A DNA stretch of 64,000 bases from positions 1 to 64,000 of the forward strand of contig NZ_RKLT01000009.1 of the NCBI RefSeq assembly GCF_019599505.1, read 5' to 3'. The notes beneath the pieces are model-generated. The model was not told the DNA's origin and searched no databases. It saw nothing but the letters and a program-made list of their open reading frames with translations. Numbering within the stretch: position 1 is the first letter of the stretch; every line of letters begins with the position of its first letter. This stretch comes from Haloarcula nitratireducens (GTDB taxonomy: Archaea; Halobacteriota; Halobacteria; Halobacteriales; Haloarculaceae). The translations under genes were made by a program, and so were the position numbers. Positions 34,868 to 44,507 of the stretch are shown here, one piece after another.

Positions 34868-35949
34868 TGCACATTGGAATTAATGCAAGGACCTTTTTAA
34901 CAGATGAACCGGGGGGTGCTGTTCAGACCGCTATAAAAATAGCAAAACGACTTGCAGAACGTGACGATGTTGAGGTTACATTGTATGGAAGCAAAAATCT
35001 AAAAAATGCGTGGCCCAATAATGTCTCTATTCGTGGATTTGGATACCCCAATAAAATAAACTTCTTCGGCGTAATTTGGGAACGCTCTGTTCTTCCAGCT
35101 TTAGCTTCGCGCGATGATATTGACATATTACTTTGCCCAAACGGAAATGCACCTATGACACCGGTTAATTGTCCTATCATTACATATATTCACGATATAA
35201 ATGCGCAAAAAGGAATGTCTAGTGGAGTCCATCAAATTTACCGTCGACTTTTGGTTCCACAAGGGGTTAAAGTATCTAATAAAATCATAACAGTATCAGA
35301 ATTTTCAAAGAGGGAGATTCAGAAACATCTTCCGGTTCATTCATCAGATATTCATGCCATATATAATGGCGTAGATGATTATTATTTAAATAATAAGGAG
35401 GGCGTAGAATACGAGTTACCTGAAGAATATATCTTATATGTAGGCTCTATGAATCCGAGGAAAAATATATCTAATCTAATTAAAAGCTTTAATATATTTA
35501 AAGACAAGATAGATAGTAATTATAAATTAGTACTCATTGGCCCAGGAAATAAATATATATTCAAAAAAATAGATATGGTGGAAGACGGCTCTGATATTAT
35601 CACACCTGGTTTTGTATCCCAACCAGAGCTAAAATATATATACAAGAACGCAAGTCTATTTGCGTATATCTCAAAATATGAAGGGTTTGGGTTACCCCCT
35701 TTAGAAGCTATGGCGTGCGGTACCCCGGTAGTAGCATCAGAAAGTACTTCACTGCCAGAAGTACTAAATGGAGCTGCCGCATTTGTTGACCCTGAAGAAG
35801 AAGTCGAAATTGCAGATAAATTCCTCGAGGTTGTGTCAAATAAAGATGTGAGGAATAAACTACAAAGAGATGGACTACAACATGTGCAGTCCTATACATG
35901 GGAAAGCACTATTGATAAATTATTGGCTATATTTGAAGATGTCAAGTAA
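34867..35949 (+). CDS. GT4-family glycosyltransferase (AT-rich)
   Basis: 360 residues: acceptor domain from MHIGINARTFLTDEPGGAVQ, donor-site region ILYVGSMNPRKNISNLIKSF and E-x7-E in SKYEGFGLPPLEAMACGTPV. A complete GT-B enzyme, close in pattern to mannosyl/rhamnosyl-type transferases. Its codons are strongly AT-biased (AAA, ATA, AAT) unlike its neighbours to the left, a sign of recent transfer. Its ATG overlaps the stop of the sulfatase-fold gene. Confidence 0.9.
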   Translation: MHIGINARTFLTDEPGGAVQTAIKIAKRLAERDDVEVTLYGSKNLKNAWPNNVSIRGFGYPNKINFFGVIWERSVLPALASRDDIDILLCPNGNAPMTPVNCPIITYIHDINAQKGMSSGVHQIYRRLLVPQGVKVSNKIITVSEFSKREIQKHLPVHSSDIHAIYNGVDDYYLNNKEGVEYELPEEYILYVGSMNPRKNISNLIKSFNIFKDKIDSNYKLVLIGPGNKYIFKKIDMVEDGSDIITPGFVSQPELKYIYKNASLFAYISKYEGFGLPPLEAMACGTPVVASESTSLPEVLNGAAAFVDPEEEVEIADKFLEVVSNKDVRNKLQRDGLQHVQSYTWESTIDKLLAIFEDVK

Positions 35950-36229
35950 TTGCTGGAATAGTACTACGTACCTATTGATTAAGATCCTAGCTTATCTAAC
36001 TCTATAGCGATTTGTTGCCAAGATGGGTTTGCTGGTAATTGCTATAGTTAGAAGATATCAACGCTTAGTTATTCTGTTAGCAAATTAATCAGAGCCACGC
36101 GTTTTGTGGTACTAGTGAGATCGGCTACCGTCCCTTCCGGTACTCTGAAAAATTAGCAGATATTCGTCTCATCATATCTGACTCAGTGTAAACATAAAAT
36201 ATATCATAGAGCCCATTATTACTGTAGTT

Positions 36230-37138
36230 ATGATAGAATATCTAAGGGATATATACGATTTTGCACAGTCAAATCCAAGAAAAATTCCTACAGCTGTTAA
36301 GCACGAAGTTAATTACTATGGAAGATGTATAAATCAAGAGTACTACAAAAAAGCTGGGAAGAGAAAAGGATTTGATTTAGTTGAAAAAGATTGGGATACT
36401 GCAATAATTCTTGACGCATGTAGGTATGATTTCTTTAAAAACAGAAATCGATTACTTCAAGGATCACTTAAAAAAGAGATTTCACCAGGATCTGAAAGTC
36501 GTGAATTTATTCAGCGTTCTTTCGTTGGACGAGATCTACATGATACTGTCTACGTAACAGCAAATCCATATACGAAGCTAGTAGAGCCTGATACATTCCA
36601 CAAGATATTTCTTGACGAAGCATGGGATGAACAAGGAGATCAGGCTCCTGCTGACCGAGTAACGAACGTGGCAATGGATGCTCACAAAAAGTATCCCGAG
36701 AAGCGTATCATTGTACATTATATGCAACCACATCTTCCTATTATTCCCTCTGAGCAAAATAGTATCAATGATTCACTAAAGGGTGTTAGAGAGGGATACT
36801 GGCCTACTGGAACTACGACAATGACAGAAGTAAGAAAGGCATATGCAGCAAATCTCGAATATGTGTTAGAATATATTGAAGAACTAATAGAAACTGTGGA
36901 TGGGAAAATTGTTGTGACTGCTGATCACGGTGAACTCCTTGGCGAAAGACAGTCACCGATCCCGGTTCGTGGTACTGACCATTTCCCTAATTTATACGTT
37001 CCTGAGCTGATTGAAGTACCGTGGTTGACAATTCGTGAAGAAAAACGCAGAAAGATAACTGAAGAACCACCTGAAGATGAATTCACTGTGGACGAAGAAG
37101 CAACCCAAGACCGTCTTAAAGCTCTGGGCTATATTTAA
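36230..37138 (+). CDS. Alkaline-phosphatase/sulfatase-fold protein 4
   Basis: 302 residues, AT-rich. AIILDACRYDFFKNRNR, GRDLHDTVYVTANPY, HYMQPHLPIIP and VVTADHGELLGERQSPIP match the protein at 7558-8481 along its whole length, although base composition differs greatly, so the two are diverged paralogues acquired from different sources. It ends RLKALGYI. Probably modifies glycans with or removes phosphate/sulfate groups. Preceded by a 280-base AT-rich gap that holds CAGAGCCACGCGTT (36091-36104), also seen in the transposase relic at 41680. Confidence 0.82.
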   Translation: MIEYLRDIYDFAQSNPRKIPTAVKHEVNYYGRCINQEYYKKAGKRKGFDLVEKDWDTAIILDACRYDFFKNRNRLLQGSLKKEISPGSESREFIQRSFVGRDLHDTVYVTANPYTKLVEPDTFHKIFLDEAWDEQGDQAPADRVTNVAMDAHKKYPEKRIIVHYMQPHLPIIPSEQNSINDSLKGVREGYWPTGTTTMTEVRKAYAANLEYVLEYIEELIETVDGKIVVTADHGELLGERQSPIPVRGTDHFPNLYVPELIEVPWLTIREEKRRKITEEPPEDEFTVDEEATQDRLKALGYI

Positions 37139-37294
37139 ATATACGATCTAAATTTTAAGAACTATGTATTTCATTAGTGGTATATACTCTTATGCATATT
37201 TAAAGAGATTGAGCGGATCCACACTTTGCCTACGAAAACGTCTCGAAACAAAACTATTAATAAGTATTTGACTTTAAGAAATACGCGAGAAAGA

Positions 37295-37879
37295 ATGACT
37301 AGATTGAATGAGGAATTCGAAGTCGTTATTCCAAGTATTAAAGAGAATATTCTAACAACAGATTCTATTCCAGAAAATATTCCGGTCCATATTATTGGAG
37401 AGGGAACTATAAATGAAGCGAGAAATATTGGTGTAAGTAAATCAAATGCTGAAACTATCGTTATCTTAGATGATGACTTATCCTTCGACAAGTCCACTCT
37501 ATATGATATAGTTGATATGGTTGATGAGAATACATTAGTTGGTATGGCAGAAGATACAGTAGGACTAATACTTGGAAGATCTATGGTATTTAAGAAATCT
37601 CTATGGCGAGATATTGGTGGATTTGATGAGAGGCTTATGTCGCATAATGGTGATACTGATTTTGCCATTCGATCAAAAAAGAATAATTATGAGATTAAGC
37701 GGTTTCCACAATCTTGGTTTTATCATGAAGAGCATTCTCGATCTGTAACTACCTTTGATAGGGCATGGCGACTCGCATATCTATGTATTAAACATCCTAA
37801 CTGGGCGCCACATCTTATCGATTCTTTTTTGCTAAAGCCTCATTTTCCTTGGATTCGAATGTGGTCCTCTAGGAATTAG
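37295..37879 (+). CDS. GT2-like (GT-A fold) glycosyltransferase
   Basis: 194 residues from the ATG at 37295; a TTG at 37226 would add 23 basic residues. FEVVIPSIKEN, INEARNIGVSKSNAETIVIL and DDDLSFD (the metal-binding Asp motif), then GGFDERLMSHNGDTDFAIRS are the nucleotide- and acceptor-site elements of GT2 enzymes. It is short for the family, with a minimal C-terminus and no membrane helix. Four bases before the flippase gene, so co-transcribed. Confidence 0.78.
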   Translation: MTRLNEEFEVVIPSIKENILTTDSIPENIPVHIIGEGTINEARNIGVSKSNAETIVILDDDLSFDKSTLYDIVDMVDENTLVGMAEDTVGLILGRSMVFKKSLWRDIGGFDERLMSHNGDTDFAIRSKKNNYEIKRFPQSWFYHEEHSRSVTTFDRAWRLAYLCIKHPNWAPHLIDSFLLKPHFPWIRMWSSRN

Positions 37880-37882
37880 TCT

Positions 37883-39340
37883 ATGACTGATCAAGATATC
37901 TCAGAAAAGTTTAATATTTTCTACCAAGTTCTTTCAGGCACTGGTGCTAAAATAGTCCTCGCTCTTGTTGGATTTATCGGGAGTATTTATTTCGCTCGGG
38001 TACTTGGACCAGTACTGTTCGGAGGTGTTTCACTTATTTATGCCTTAGCTGAATGGGCGTCTCATCCGATGTATGGAGTAGGCGCTGCCACAAAAAAACG
38101 TGTATCGGAGTCAGATAAAAAGCGGGGTGTACTTTTCGGCCTTTTAATTATCTCTGGAGCTATTTGGACGTTCATTATTGGAGTATTAGCAGTTGGTCTT
38201 GAGGTTTGGATCGTCTCTCTTACTTCTTTAACAGCGGCTCCTGAATACTTGATAGGTATAACAGCTACGACTGGTATGTTCACGGTCTTAGGAAGGCTAG
38301 TAGAGGGAAGAGGAAAAATTAGTGCTTATTTATGGACAAATGCAGCGAGAAAGACTGTTGCAGTATTGTTCCAAGCGGTATTACTGTATATCGGATTTGG
38401 TACAGATGGGTGGGCAGCAGGTATAGTATTTACATCGGCAATATCTCTTTTAATATTGTCTCTTTATGTAGAATCTGAACCAAGAATACCGAATAAAAAT
38501 GATATACTAAATGTGTGGGAATTTGCTAAATATAGCTTAATAACGTCAACCTTGTACGCTGGATATAGTCGACTAGATCTATTCTTATTGGGTAGTATAA
38601 TAAGTACTTCCGTAGCTGGGTACTACCAGGTAGCATGGCAAATTACTATGTTTGGGATTTTCGTTCCGACTGTTATCGGCAATTCGTTAATGCCAAAAAT
38701 TAGTGCTTTAGCAAATAAGGGTCAGTGGAATGAATTACTTACAGAGGTCCGATCTGGAACCTCGTTTGCTAGTATAATTACGATTCCCGTGCTCTTTGGG
38801 GCCCTTGCAGTAGGGAATCCACTAATCACTATAATCTATGGAAGCGAATATACGCCAGCGACAAATTTACTTGTTGCAGTGGCTTTGGTGCGCGTAATTG
38901 ACTCTCAATCGGATTCAATAATTGCGGCGATTAGTGGTCTTGATCGGCCTGATATTACGCTTTTGATTACCTTAGCAGGAATAATCACTAATATTCTTAT
39001 AGGATTGCCTGCATTATATTTGATAGGACCCGTTGGTTTAGTTATTATTTCTGCACTTTCTGAAACTGTGAGATGGTTTGGTGGTGTGATATTCCTACGG
39101 AAGAAATTTAAGGGATTTAATCCAGTGGGTAAAATTCATGCAATTCAGATCGTGTCGGGATCGATAATGTTTATATTAGTAAAGTTAGTTACCGATATCA
39201 TCGTTATCGATACGATTTATGAACTTTTTGCTACTATCATCTTTGGAGGCTCAATATATACACTCTTAATAATTGGACTAAGTGAACAAACCAGAATCTT
39301 GGTTTATAGGTATATACCGAGTTCTAAAGTCACTGAGTAA
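37883..39340 (+). CDS. Polysaccharide flippase 2 (AT-rich)
   Basis: 485 residues, about 14 hydrophobic helices; N-terminal SGTGAKIVLALVGFIGSIYF and FARVLGPVLFGGVSLIYALA fit archaeal Wzx/AglR-type flippases. It is distinct from flippase 1 in sequence and base composition, so the two clusters may export different glycans. Three bases after the GT2 gene. Confidence 0.87.
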   Translation: MTDQDISEKFNIFYQVLSGTGAKIVLALVGFIGSIYFARVLGPVLFGGVSLIYALAEWASHPMYGVGAATKKRVSESDKKRGVLFGLLIISGAIWTFIIGVLAVGLEVWIVSLTSLTAAPEYLIGITATTGMFTVLGRLVEGRGKISAYLWTNAARKTVAVLFQAVLLYIGFGTDGWAAGIVFTSAISLLILSLYVESEPRIPNKNDILNVWEFAKYSLITSTLYAGYSRLDLFLLGSIISTSVAGYYQVAWQITMFGIFVPTVIGNSLMPKISALANKGQWNELLTEVRSGTSFASIITIPVLFGALAVGNPLITIIYGSEYTPATNLLVAVALVRVIDSQSDSIIAAISGLDRPDITLLITLAGIITNILIGLPALYLIGPVGLVIISALSETVRWFGGVIFLRKKFKGFNPVGKIHAIQIVSGSIMFILVKLVTDIIVIDTIYELFATIIFGGSIYTLLIIGLSEQTRILVYRYIPSSKVTE

Positions 39341-39469
39341 ACCGTATTACTTTACTACCTTAAGCACATACGCCGCAACAAGCGTGGATTTGATAACTAG
39401 TTACGATGTTTTGGTTCTTCATACTGCCAATAAATTATTATATATAGTATAATAATCGCACGCTAGAAA

Positions 39470-41020
39470 ATGAGAAGAAAAACAAAAATAATTATAACGA
39501 CCCTTCTATTTTTGGTCCCGCTATTTATAAATGAATCATTATCGAAATCTGTATTCTATAAAGACGTATTCTTTTATGCAGATTCTATTGTTGCAAATCA
39601 TATAATCCAGTTTGGCCACGTTCCAATATTTTCAACAAAAACGATTTCCAATAATTCTCTTATTTACTGGGGAAAAACTTCGACAAGGCAGTCCCAACCT
39701 ATTCTGCCTATCTTTGTCTCAATGACTAGCTTGATTACTGACTCCCCGAGCCATATATTCTATAGTAGTCTGCCCTTATATTTAGTCCGAGGTCTATTTT
39801 ATTATATACTTGCCCGGAATTTTAGCTCAGCAAAGATTTCGATTCCAATAGCATTTGCTGGCATGATTGGTCCTCAATCGTCTCCAATTAATACTGGTGC
39901 ACGTGCTTTAGATAGCATCTTTTTTCTCATAGTGATCTGGCTTAGTGTCTACAGCTTCCGAACTCAAGAGAGCAAGTTACCAGGTGCTATTCTGTTACCT
40001 ATTACTCTTTGGTCTCTGTTATTTTTATACCCAAGAGCCTTTATGGAGGCAGCTATATTTTCAATCCTTTCTGCCGCCGCGCTATATAAAATTAAGGGTC
40101 GTGTTGCATGGGGAGGATTAATTACCATCATTTGTGGCGTTTGGGTTATCTTCTATATTCCATTCAATGTCTATGCATTTTATGCATCGGATATACTGTT
40201 ATTTATTACGGGCAGTGGGAACTTATTATCTTCAGCATCATCTACGGTACTATCAACAGCGCTCAAAAGACCAAGATATGGCTTAATTGCCATTATACCT
40301 CTATTTCTACTGGGTCTATTAGGTGGAATAAAAGTACTATTCGATATTAAAAACTGGTTTCTTGAGAATGATCCTATTCAGTATGCTAAAATCCCGATGT
40401 TTCTATGGGGGGTCTCGTCTATTATTTTTTCTCTGATGCATATTGCAACTGGACAGATTTGGCTTGTTTCTAGATATATTCCTATTTCTCTCCCCCTTGC
40501 CACTATTGCTGTCTCTATAGGCCTCCAAGATATATCACTCGGTTTATCTGAGAGAGTTAATGGTAGAGTGGTATTAAATATTCTTTTAATAATGATTGTT
40601 TCATCTGTATTCCTTTCTTATACTTTCATTGCAGGTTCCGCTTGGACCAATATTCACACTTATTCAAGCCAAGAAATAGAGAGTGCTGAGTGGATAAATA
40701 ACAATTCGAACGAGATAATTATTTCTGATTTATCACAGGGTGCATTATTGGCTCAAAATTCACACACAGCTCGATATCCACTCAACCAATCGTCAGTACA
40801 TGGGATATTTTATAGCCAGAATATGAGTAAATTTAATATCGAAACAGAAGCAGGTATTTTCCTTCTCAATAGAGAAATGACAACTGATGGGTTCTTTATT
40901 CCGTCCTATCCACGTCGCCCAATTTCTACCGAACATTATAATACTATCATATATAAAAGTAATGTAATATACTCGAATGGTGATTCTAGAGTGATAGACT
41001 CAAAAAATGACGCATCTTAA
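39470..41020 (+). CDS. Multi-spanning membrane protein of the glycan cluster
   Basis: 516 residues, about 11-12 hydrophobic segments, a larger extracellular loop near the start (YADSIVANHIIQFGHVPIFS) and a soluble C-terminal part with the segment SAEWINNNSNEIIISDLSQG. The layout suggests a GT39-like or oligosaccharide-polymerase-type protein, but no catalytic motif stands out. Strongly AT-rich. Last intact gene before the IS debris. Confidence 0.7.
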   Translation: MRRKTKIIITTLLFLVPLFINESLSKSVFYKDVFFYADSIVANHIIQFGHVPIFSTKTISNNSLIYWGKTSTRQSQPILPIFVSMTSLITDSPSHIFYSSLPLYLVRGLFYYILARNFSSAKISIPIAFAGMIGPQSSPINTGARALDSIFFLIVIWLSVYSFRTQESKLPGAILLPITLWSLLFLYPRAFMEAAIFSILSAAALYKIKGRVAWGGLITIICGVWVIFYIPFNVYAFYASDILLFITGSGNLLSSASSTVLSTALKRPRYGLIAIIPLFLLGLLGGIKVLFDIKNWFLENDPIQYAKIPMFLWGVSSIIFSLMHIATGQIWLVSRYIPISLPLATIAVSIGLQDISLGLSERVNGRVVLNILLIMIVSSVFLSYTFIAGSAWTNIHTYSSQEIESAEWINNNSNEIIISDLSQGALLAQNSHTARYPLNQSSVHGIFYSQNMSKFNIETEAGIFLLNREMTTDGFFIPSYPRRPISTEHYNTIIYKSNVIYSNGDSRVIDSKNDAS

Positions 41021-41089
41021 AATCTTCTGTCTGCCATTCTCTAGCTGAACGAGTTTGAGAAGCGAGGAGATCGTAGCGAGAAGTGTCTG

Positions 41090-41835
41090 TGAAACTTGCA
41101 GACCTCCTCAGCGAAACATTTAATGAAGACAATGAATACGTGGGAGAACAAGCGTACCCTGACATTCGTCCGACGATTTGGAGTCCGTCTCCAGACGGTA
41201 GGGCTTTTGATTAGGGAGACAGTCACTATCTTAGACTTCTGGGTGTCGGTCGCCTCCACAGTTCGGTCTGGAACGGGTTCATACACTGTCTGAAGTCCAG
41301 AGTGACCCGCCAATGACCGGAGCCATCGTGGATCACGGCCACGAGAAATAAATTTCGGCTGACGGAGAAAAGAAGGTGTTATACGCCGCTATCGACACCG
41401 ACTCAAAATTGCTGCTTGAAGTTCATGTGTTCAGCCGTCGTAGGACTGACTTATAGCAGCATTCTTCCATCGGCTCGTCAAGGAACACTACGTCGCTCAT
41501 ATGAGTTTCTCGTCGATGATTCGACTCTGCTTGGTGACCACGATTATGAGTCACTGACTGTCTACACGGACGGATTTCGGGCCTACCCCGAAGGGGACGG
41601 TAATGAGTTCGACCGCAAATAGATCGTCTATAGTGGCGGTGAATACGCTGACGGCGATATACCTGTGAATACCTGCAGAGCCACGCGTTCTAACAGACGC
41701 GTGGCTCTCGTCTCACCGAGGAATCTCAAAAGACAAGCTAACACCGTATCACAGAACGTTTCAGCTCCGCCGCGAACTCTACAGAAAACCAGTGATGAAA
41801 ACGCTCAAAAATGCTCTTGATGTCATCCTCTAAAA
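41090..41835 (+). pseudogene. Decayed transposase: IS6-like front part, IS1595-like rear part
   Basis: In shifting frames the plus strand encodes KLADLLSETFNE, WENKRTLTFVRRFGVRLQTV and LYAAIDTDSKLLLEVHVFSR (IS6-type), then SLTVYTDGFRAYPEGDGNEF, GGEYADGDIPVNTC and LSPRNL-like remnants that match the end of IS1595-type transposases. Several frameshifts and stops break it. The segment at 41682-41710 forms an inverted repeat (GAGCCACGCGT/ACGCGTGGCTC). No functional product is possible. Confidence 0.6.
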
Positions 41836-41971
41836 ATTAATATCATACTCCCAAGAGCGTTCTTGGCGATTATGTACAGAAGTGACTATATCTACGAAAC
41901 TCATGACTTAAGTTCTGTGACAACTCTTAATAATACACTGATTATTTTAACAGAATTTATAATATTCAGAA

Positions 41972-43186
41972 TTAATTTCGGATTTTGGAACTATAAATCT
42001 GATTATTATAGATATCTATTAAATCACTGCCGACAGATTTGTAGTGGATTTTCTCAGCATATGTAGATAATGCTTTCTCCGAGTGAGAGAGGTTTCCCTT
42101 CAGGAATTCATTTACTTTTGATGCAAACTTCTCTTCTGAACCAATACTAAAGACCTCTCCCAAGTTATTTTCTTTAACTATCGACCCAATATCTGTAGGA
42201 TGTGATGCAATAATACTGGTATTAGCCATGACTGCTTGCCTAAGGGGGCCGGAAATTCCCTTCGTCCTTCGATATGGGAGGACAAGTAAATCTGATGAAA
42301 TAAAGTAGGATGCTAATTGATCCTCTGGAATATATTCGAACCGGGTGATTATATCAATTTGAGAATCAGTATTCAATTCTTCAATGGTACTAGAATCTAC
42401 ATATCCTTCTTTGCCAGCAAATACTATAGCACATTCTTGAGTGATATCTTCAAGTGCATTAACCAAGATATCTGGACCTTTCTCCTCTCGCATTTCTCCG
42501 AAAAATAAAATAATTGGTTTTTTCAACGGAAGATCGAGCCCCTTTCTTGCTTTTTCTTGAGAAATATCTTCTGATAGAGGTGCTGTAGGTGCTGGTATTT
42601 TTGTAACATTTTCGCTTGGGATTCTAAAGATTCCATTCATAAGTCTAGCTCTCAATTCTTCAGAGTGTGTCAACAACTGGTCTATATAGCCAAATCGAAC
42701 TAAAGAATATGTTGAAATATCGACCATTATCTGAAGTCCTTTCCTAAGCTCCGATGTCAATTTCTCTTTTGAAAATTTATTAGTCGGGTTGGAGCTTCTA
42801 TAGGGATGATCTCGATGTATAGTTGCGACAGTAGGGGTATCTAAACCATTTTTTATAGCAGACAATAGTAATGGTGGCTGGAGAATATCTAGTGTTAACA
42901 AATGAATAATATCTAATTCTATACAATTTGAGATATTTTTTAATTGGTTATAATAAGCTATATTTTGATTGATGTACTTTAAATACCCTGGAGAATTTCC
43001 AGCTACAGTAGATTGCACTTCAACGATCTCTAGACGACTATGATTGTCAAATTCTTTTTTGCGCTTATGATTCTCTGGGATAAATAGTGTAACCTCATGT
43101 CCTAATTCAATAAGAGACTGAGAAATTAGATTTGCATATGGCGTATGGTGCCCATCCCATCGTAAACTTACTAAACCGATTTTCAT
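41972..43186 (-). CDS. GT4-family glycosyltransferase (AT-rich)
   Basis: 404 residues from the ATG at 43186 (KIGLVSLRWDGHHTPYANLI). Donor domain shows ILFFGEMREEKGPDILVNAL, FAGKEGYVDSS and PYRRTKGISGPLRQAVMANT in place of the usual E-x7-E, so the catalytic Glu pair is altered. AT-rich like the genes at 34.9-41 kb. It stands alone on the minus strand behind the transposase relic, probably displaced by it. The 290 bases to the epimerase gene are AT-rich with no gene. Confidence 0.85.
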   Translation of the reverse strand: MKIGLVSLRWDGHHTPYANLISQSLIELGHEVTLFIPENHKRKKEFDNHSRLEIVEVQSTVAGNSPGYLKYINQNIAYYNQLKNISNCIELDIIHLLTLDILQPPLLLSAIKNGLDTPTVATIHRDHPYRSSNPTNKFSKEKLTSELRKGLQIMVDISTYSLVRFGYIDQLLTHSEELRARLMNGIFRIPSENVTKIPAPTAPLSEDISQEKARKGLDLPLKKPIILFFGEMREEKGPDILVNALEDITQECAIVFAGKEGYVDSSTIEELNTDSQIDIITRFEYIPEDQLASYFISSDLLVLPYRRTKGISGPLRQAVMANTSIIASHPTDIGSIVKENNLGEVFSIGSEEKFASKVNEFLKGNLSHSEKALSTYAEKIHYKSVGSDLIDIYNNQIYSSKIRN

Positions 43187-43478
43187 ATGTGAATTAATCA
43201 TGACTAACTCTGATACCCAATTATAGTGGTTTGAATACTATTCTATGGAATAATAAACCTTCTACTTTCTTTTCGCTTAGCTTTAATATGGTCTTCAACA
43301 TAAATATATCTAGTATCACATCGAAAATATAGTCGGTAACCAAATCACTAATATCCGATTTGGATAACTAATACTATATTTTAATGATTGTAAAATATCT
43401 ATACCATCATGATTTAATGTACTATATCGAATTCTTGCCAACCACAAAGCTATTTTTCTCTCGCCATAGAGTATTCAT

Positions 43479-44411
43479 GTGAAAATTGACGAAAAGAAAA
43501 TTGTCGTCACTGGTGGCGCTGGATTCATCGGTTCACATCTCGTCGATTATTTGGTCGCGACGAACGACATCACCGTAGTTGATGACGGCTCGAATGGCCA
43601 CCAAGAGTGGGTCCACGACGAGGCAACGTATCTTGAGGGCGATCTCACTGACGAAGCAGTCGTCGCTGAGGCAATTACCGCTGAGACAGACCTCGTTGTC
43701 CACCTTGCGGCCTCGAAGCTCGTCGATACCGACACACCCCGGCGGCAGTTCACCGACAATAGCGCAATCACCTACAATATCCTGGAGCGAATGGATGATG
43801 TCGGCGTTGAGAACCTCGTGTTCACCTCCTCCTCAACTGTCTATGGCGAAGCCCCACGCCCGACACCCGAAGATTACGCTCCACTGGAACCGATTAGCGT
43901 CTACGGCGCGACGAAACTCGCCGAAGAGTCTCTCATCTCGACGTACGCCCACAGCCACGATATCCAATCGTGGGTGTTTCGCTTCGCCAACATCGTGGGT
44001 CCACGTCTGGCTGGCGCAGTGATCCCAGACTTCATCGACAAACTCCACGAGAACCCCGACACGCTGACCATCCTCGGCGATGGCCGCCAGCAAAAATCCT
44101 ACATGCACGTTGAGGAGTGCATCGACGCGATGGTCCACGCTGTCGAACACGCTGACGCCGAGCACAACGTGTTCAATCTCGGCACACGGACGACCACCTC
44201 TGTTGACCGCATCGCCGACATCGTCGCCGAGGAGATGGGCATCGATCCCGAGTACGAGTACACTGGTGGCGATCGCGGCTGGACTGGTGACGTCCCACGG
44301 ATGCGCCTCTCGATCGACAAGCTCGCAGCGCTGGGCTGGGAACCTGACCAGTCGAGTGACGATGCCGTTCGCCAGTCCGCTCGTGAGCTCATCGAAGAAC
44401 GCTCAGCATAG
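43479..44411 (+). CDS. NAD-dependent sugar-nucleotide epimerase/dehydratase
   Basis: 310 residues from a GTG at 43479. Extended short-chain dehydrogenase: TGGAGFIGS (11-19) binds NAD, Asp35-region VVDD selects it over NADP, TSSSTVYGE (115-123) and Tyr142-x3-Lys146 (VYGATKLAEE) form the catalytic site. Probably a UDP-glucose/UDP-N-acetylglucosamine 4-epimerase or related enzyme that supplies activated sugars to the glycan clusters. GC-rich, with ordinary haloarchaeal codon use, in sharp contrast to the AT-rich block on its left. Confidence 0.9.
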   Translation: MKIDEKKIVVTGGAGFIGSHLVDYLVATNDITVVDDGSNGHQEWVHDEATYLEGDLTDEAVVAEAITAETDLVVHLAASKLVDTDTPRRQFTDNSAITYNILERMDDVGVENLVFTSSSTVYGEAPRPTPEDYAPLEPISVYGATKLAEESLISTYAHSHDIQSWVFRFANIVGPRLAGAVIPDFIDKLHENPDTLTILGDGRQQKSYMHVEECIDAMVHAVEHADAEHNVFNLGTRTTTSVDRIADIVAEEMGIDPEYEYTGGDRGWTGDVPRMRLSIDKLAALGWEPDQSSDDAVRQSARELIEERSA

Positions 44412-44507
44412 GCCAGACCCTGTCGTGAACAACCCAAACCCGGTATTGGGTAGCTCATGCCCGGAACTGGGAGCGGACTTGACGGCGTTCGATGACTCTC
44501 CGGCGGC

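Noticed and set aside
41682..41710. Strong inverted repeat GAGCCACGCGT/ACGCGTGGCTC as a terminator or operator
   Set aside because: It lies inside the IS1595-type coding remnant, where the codons for a conserved segment naturally give this symmetry.
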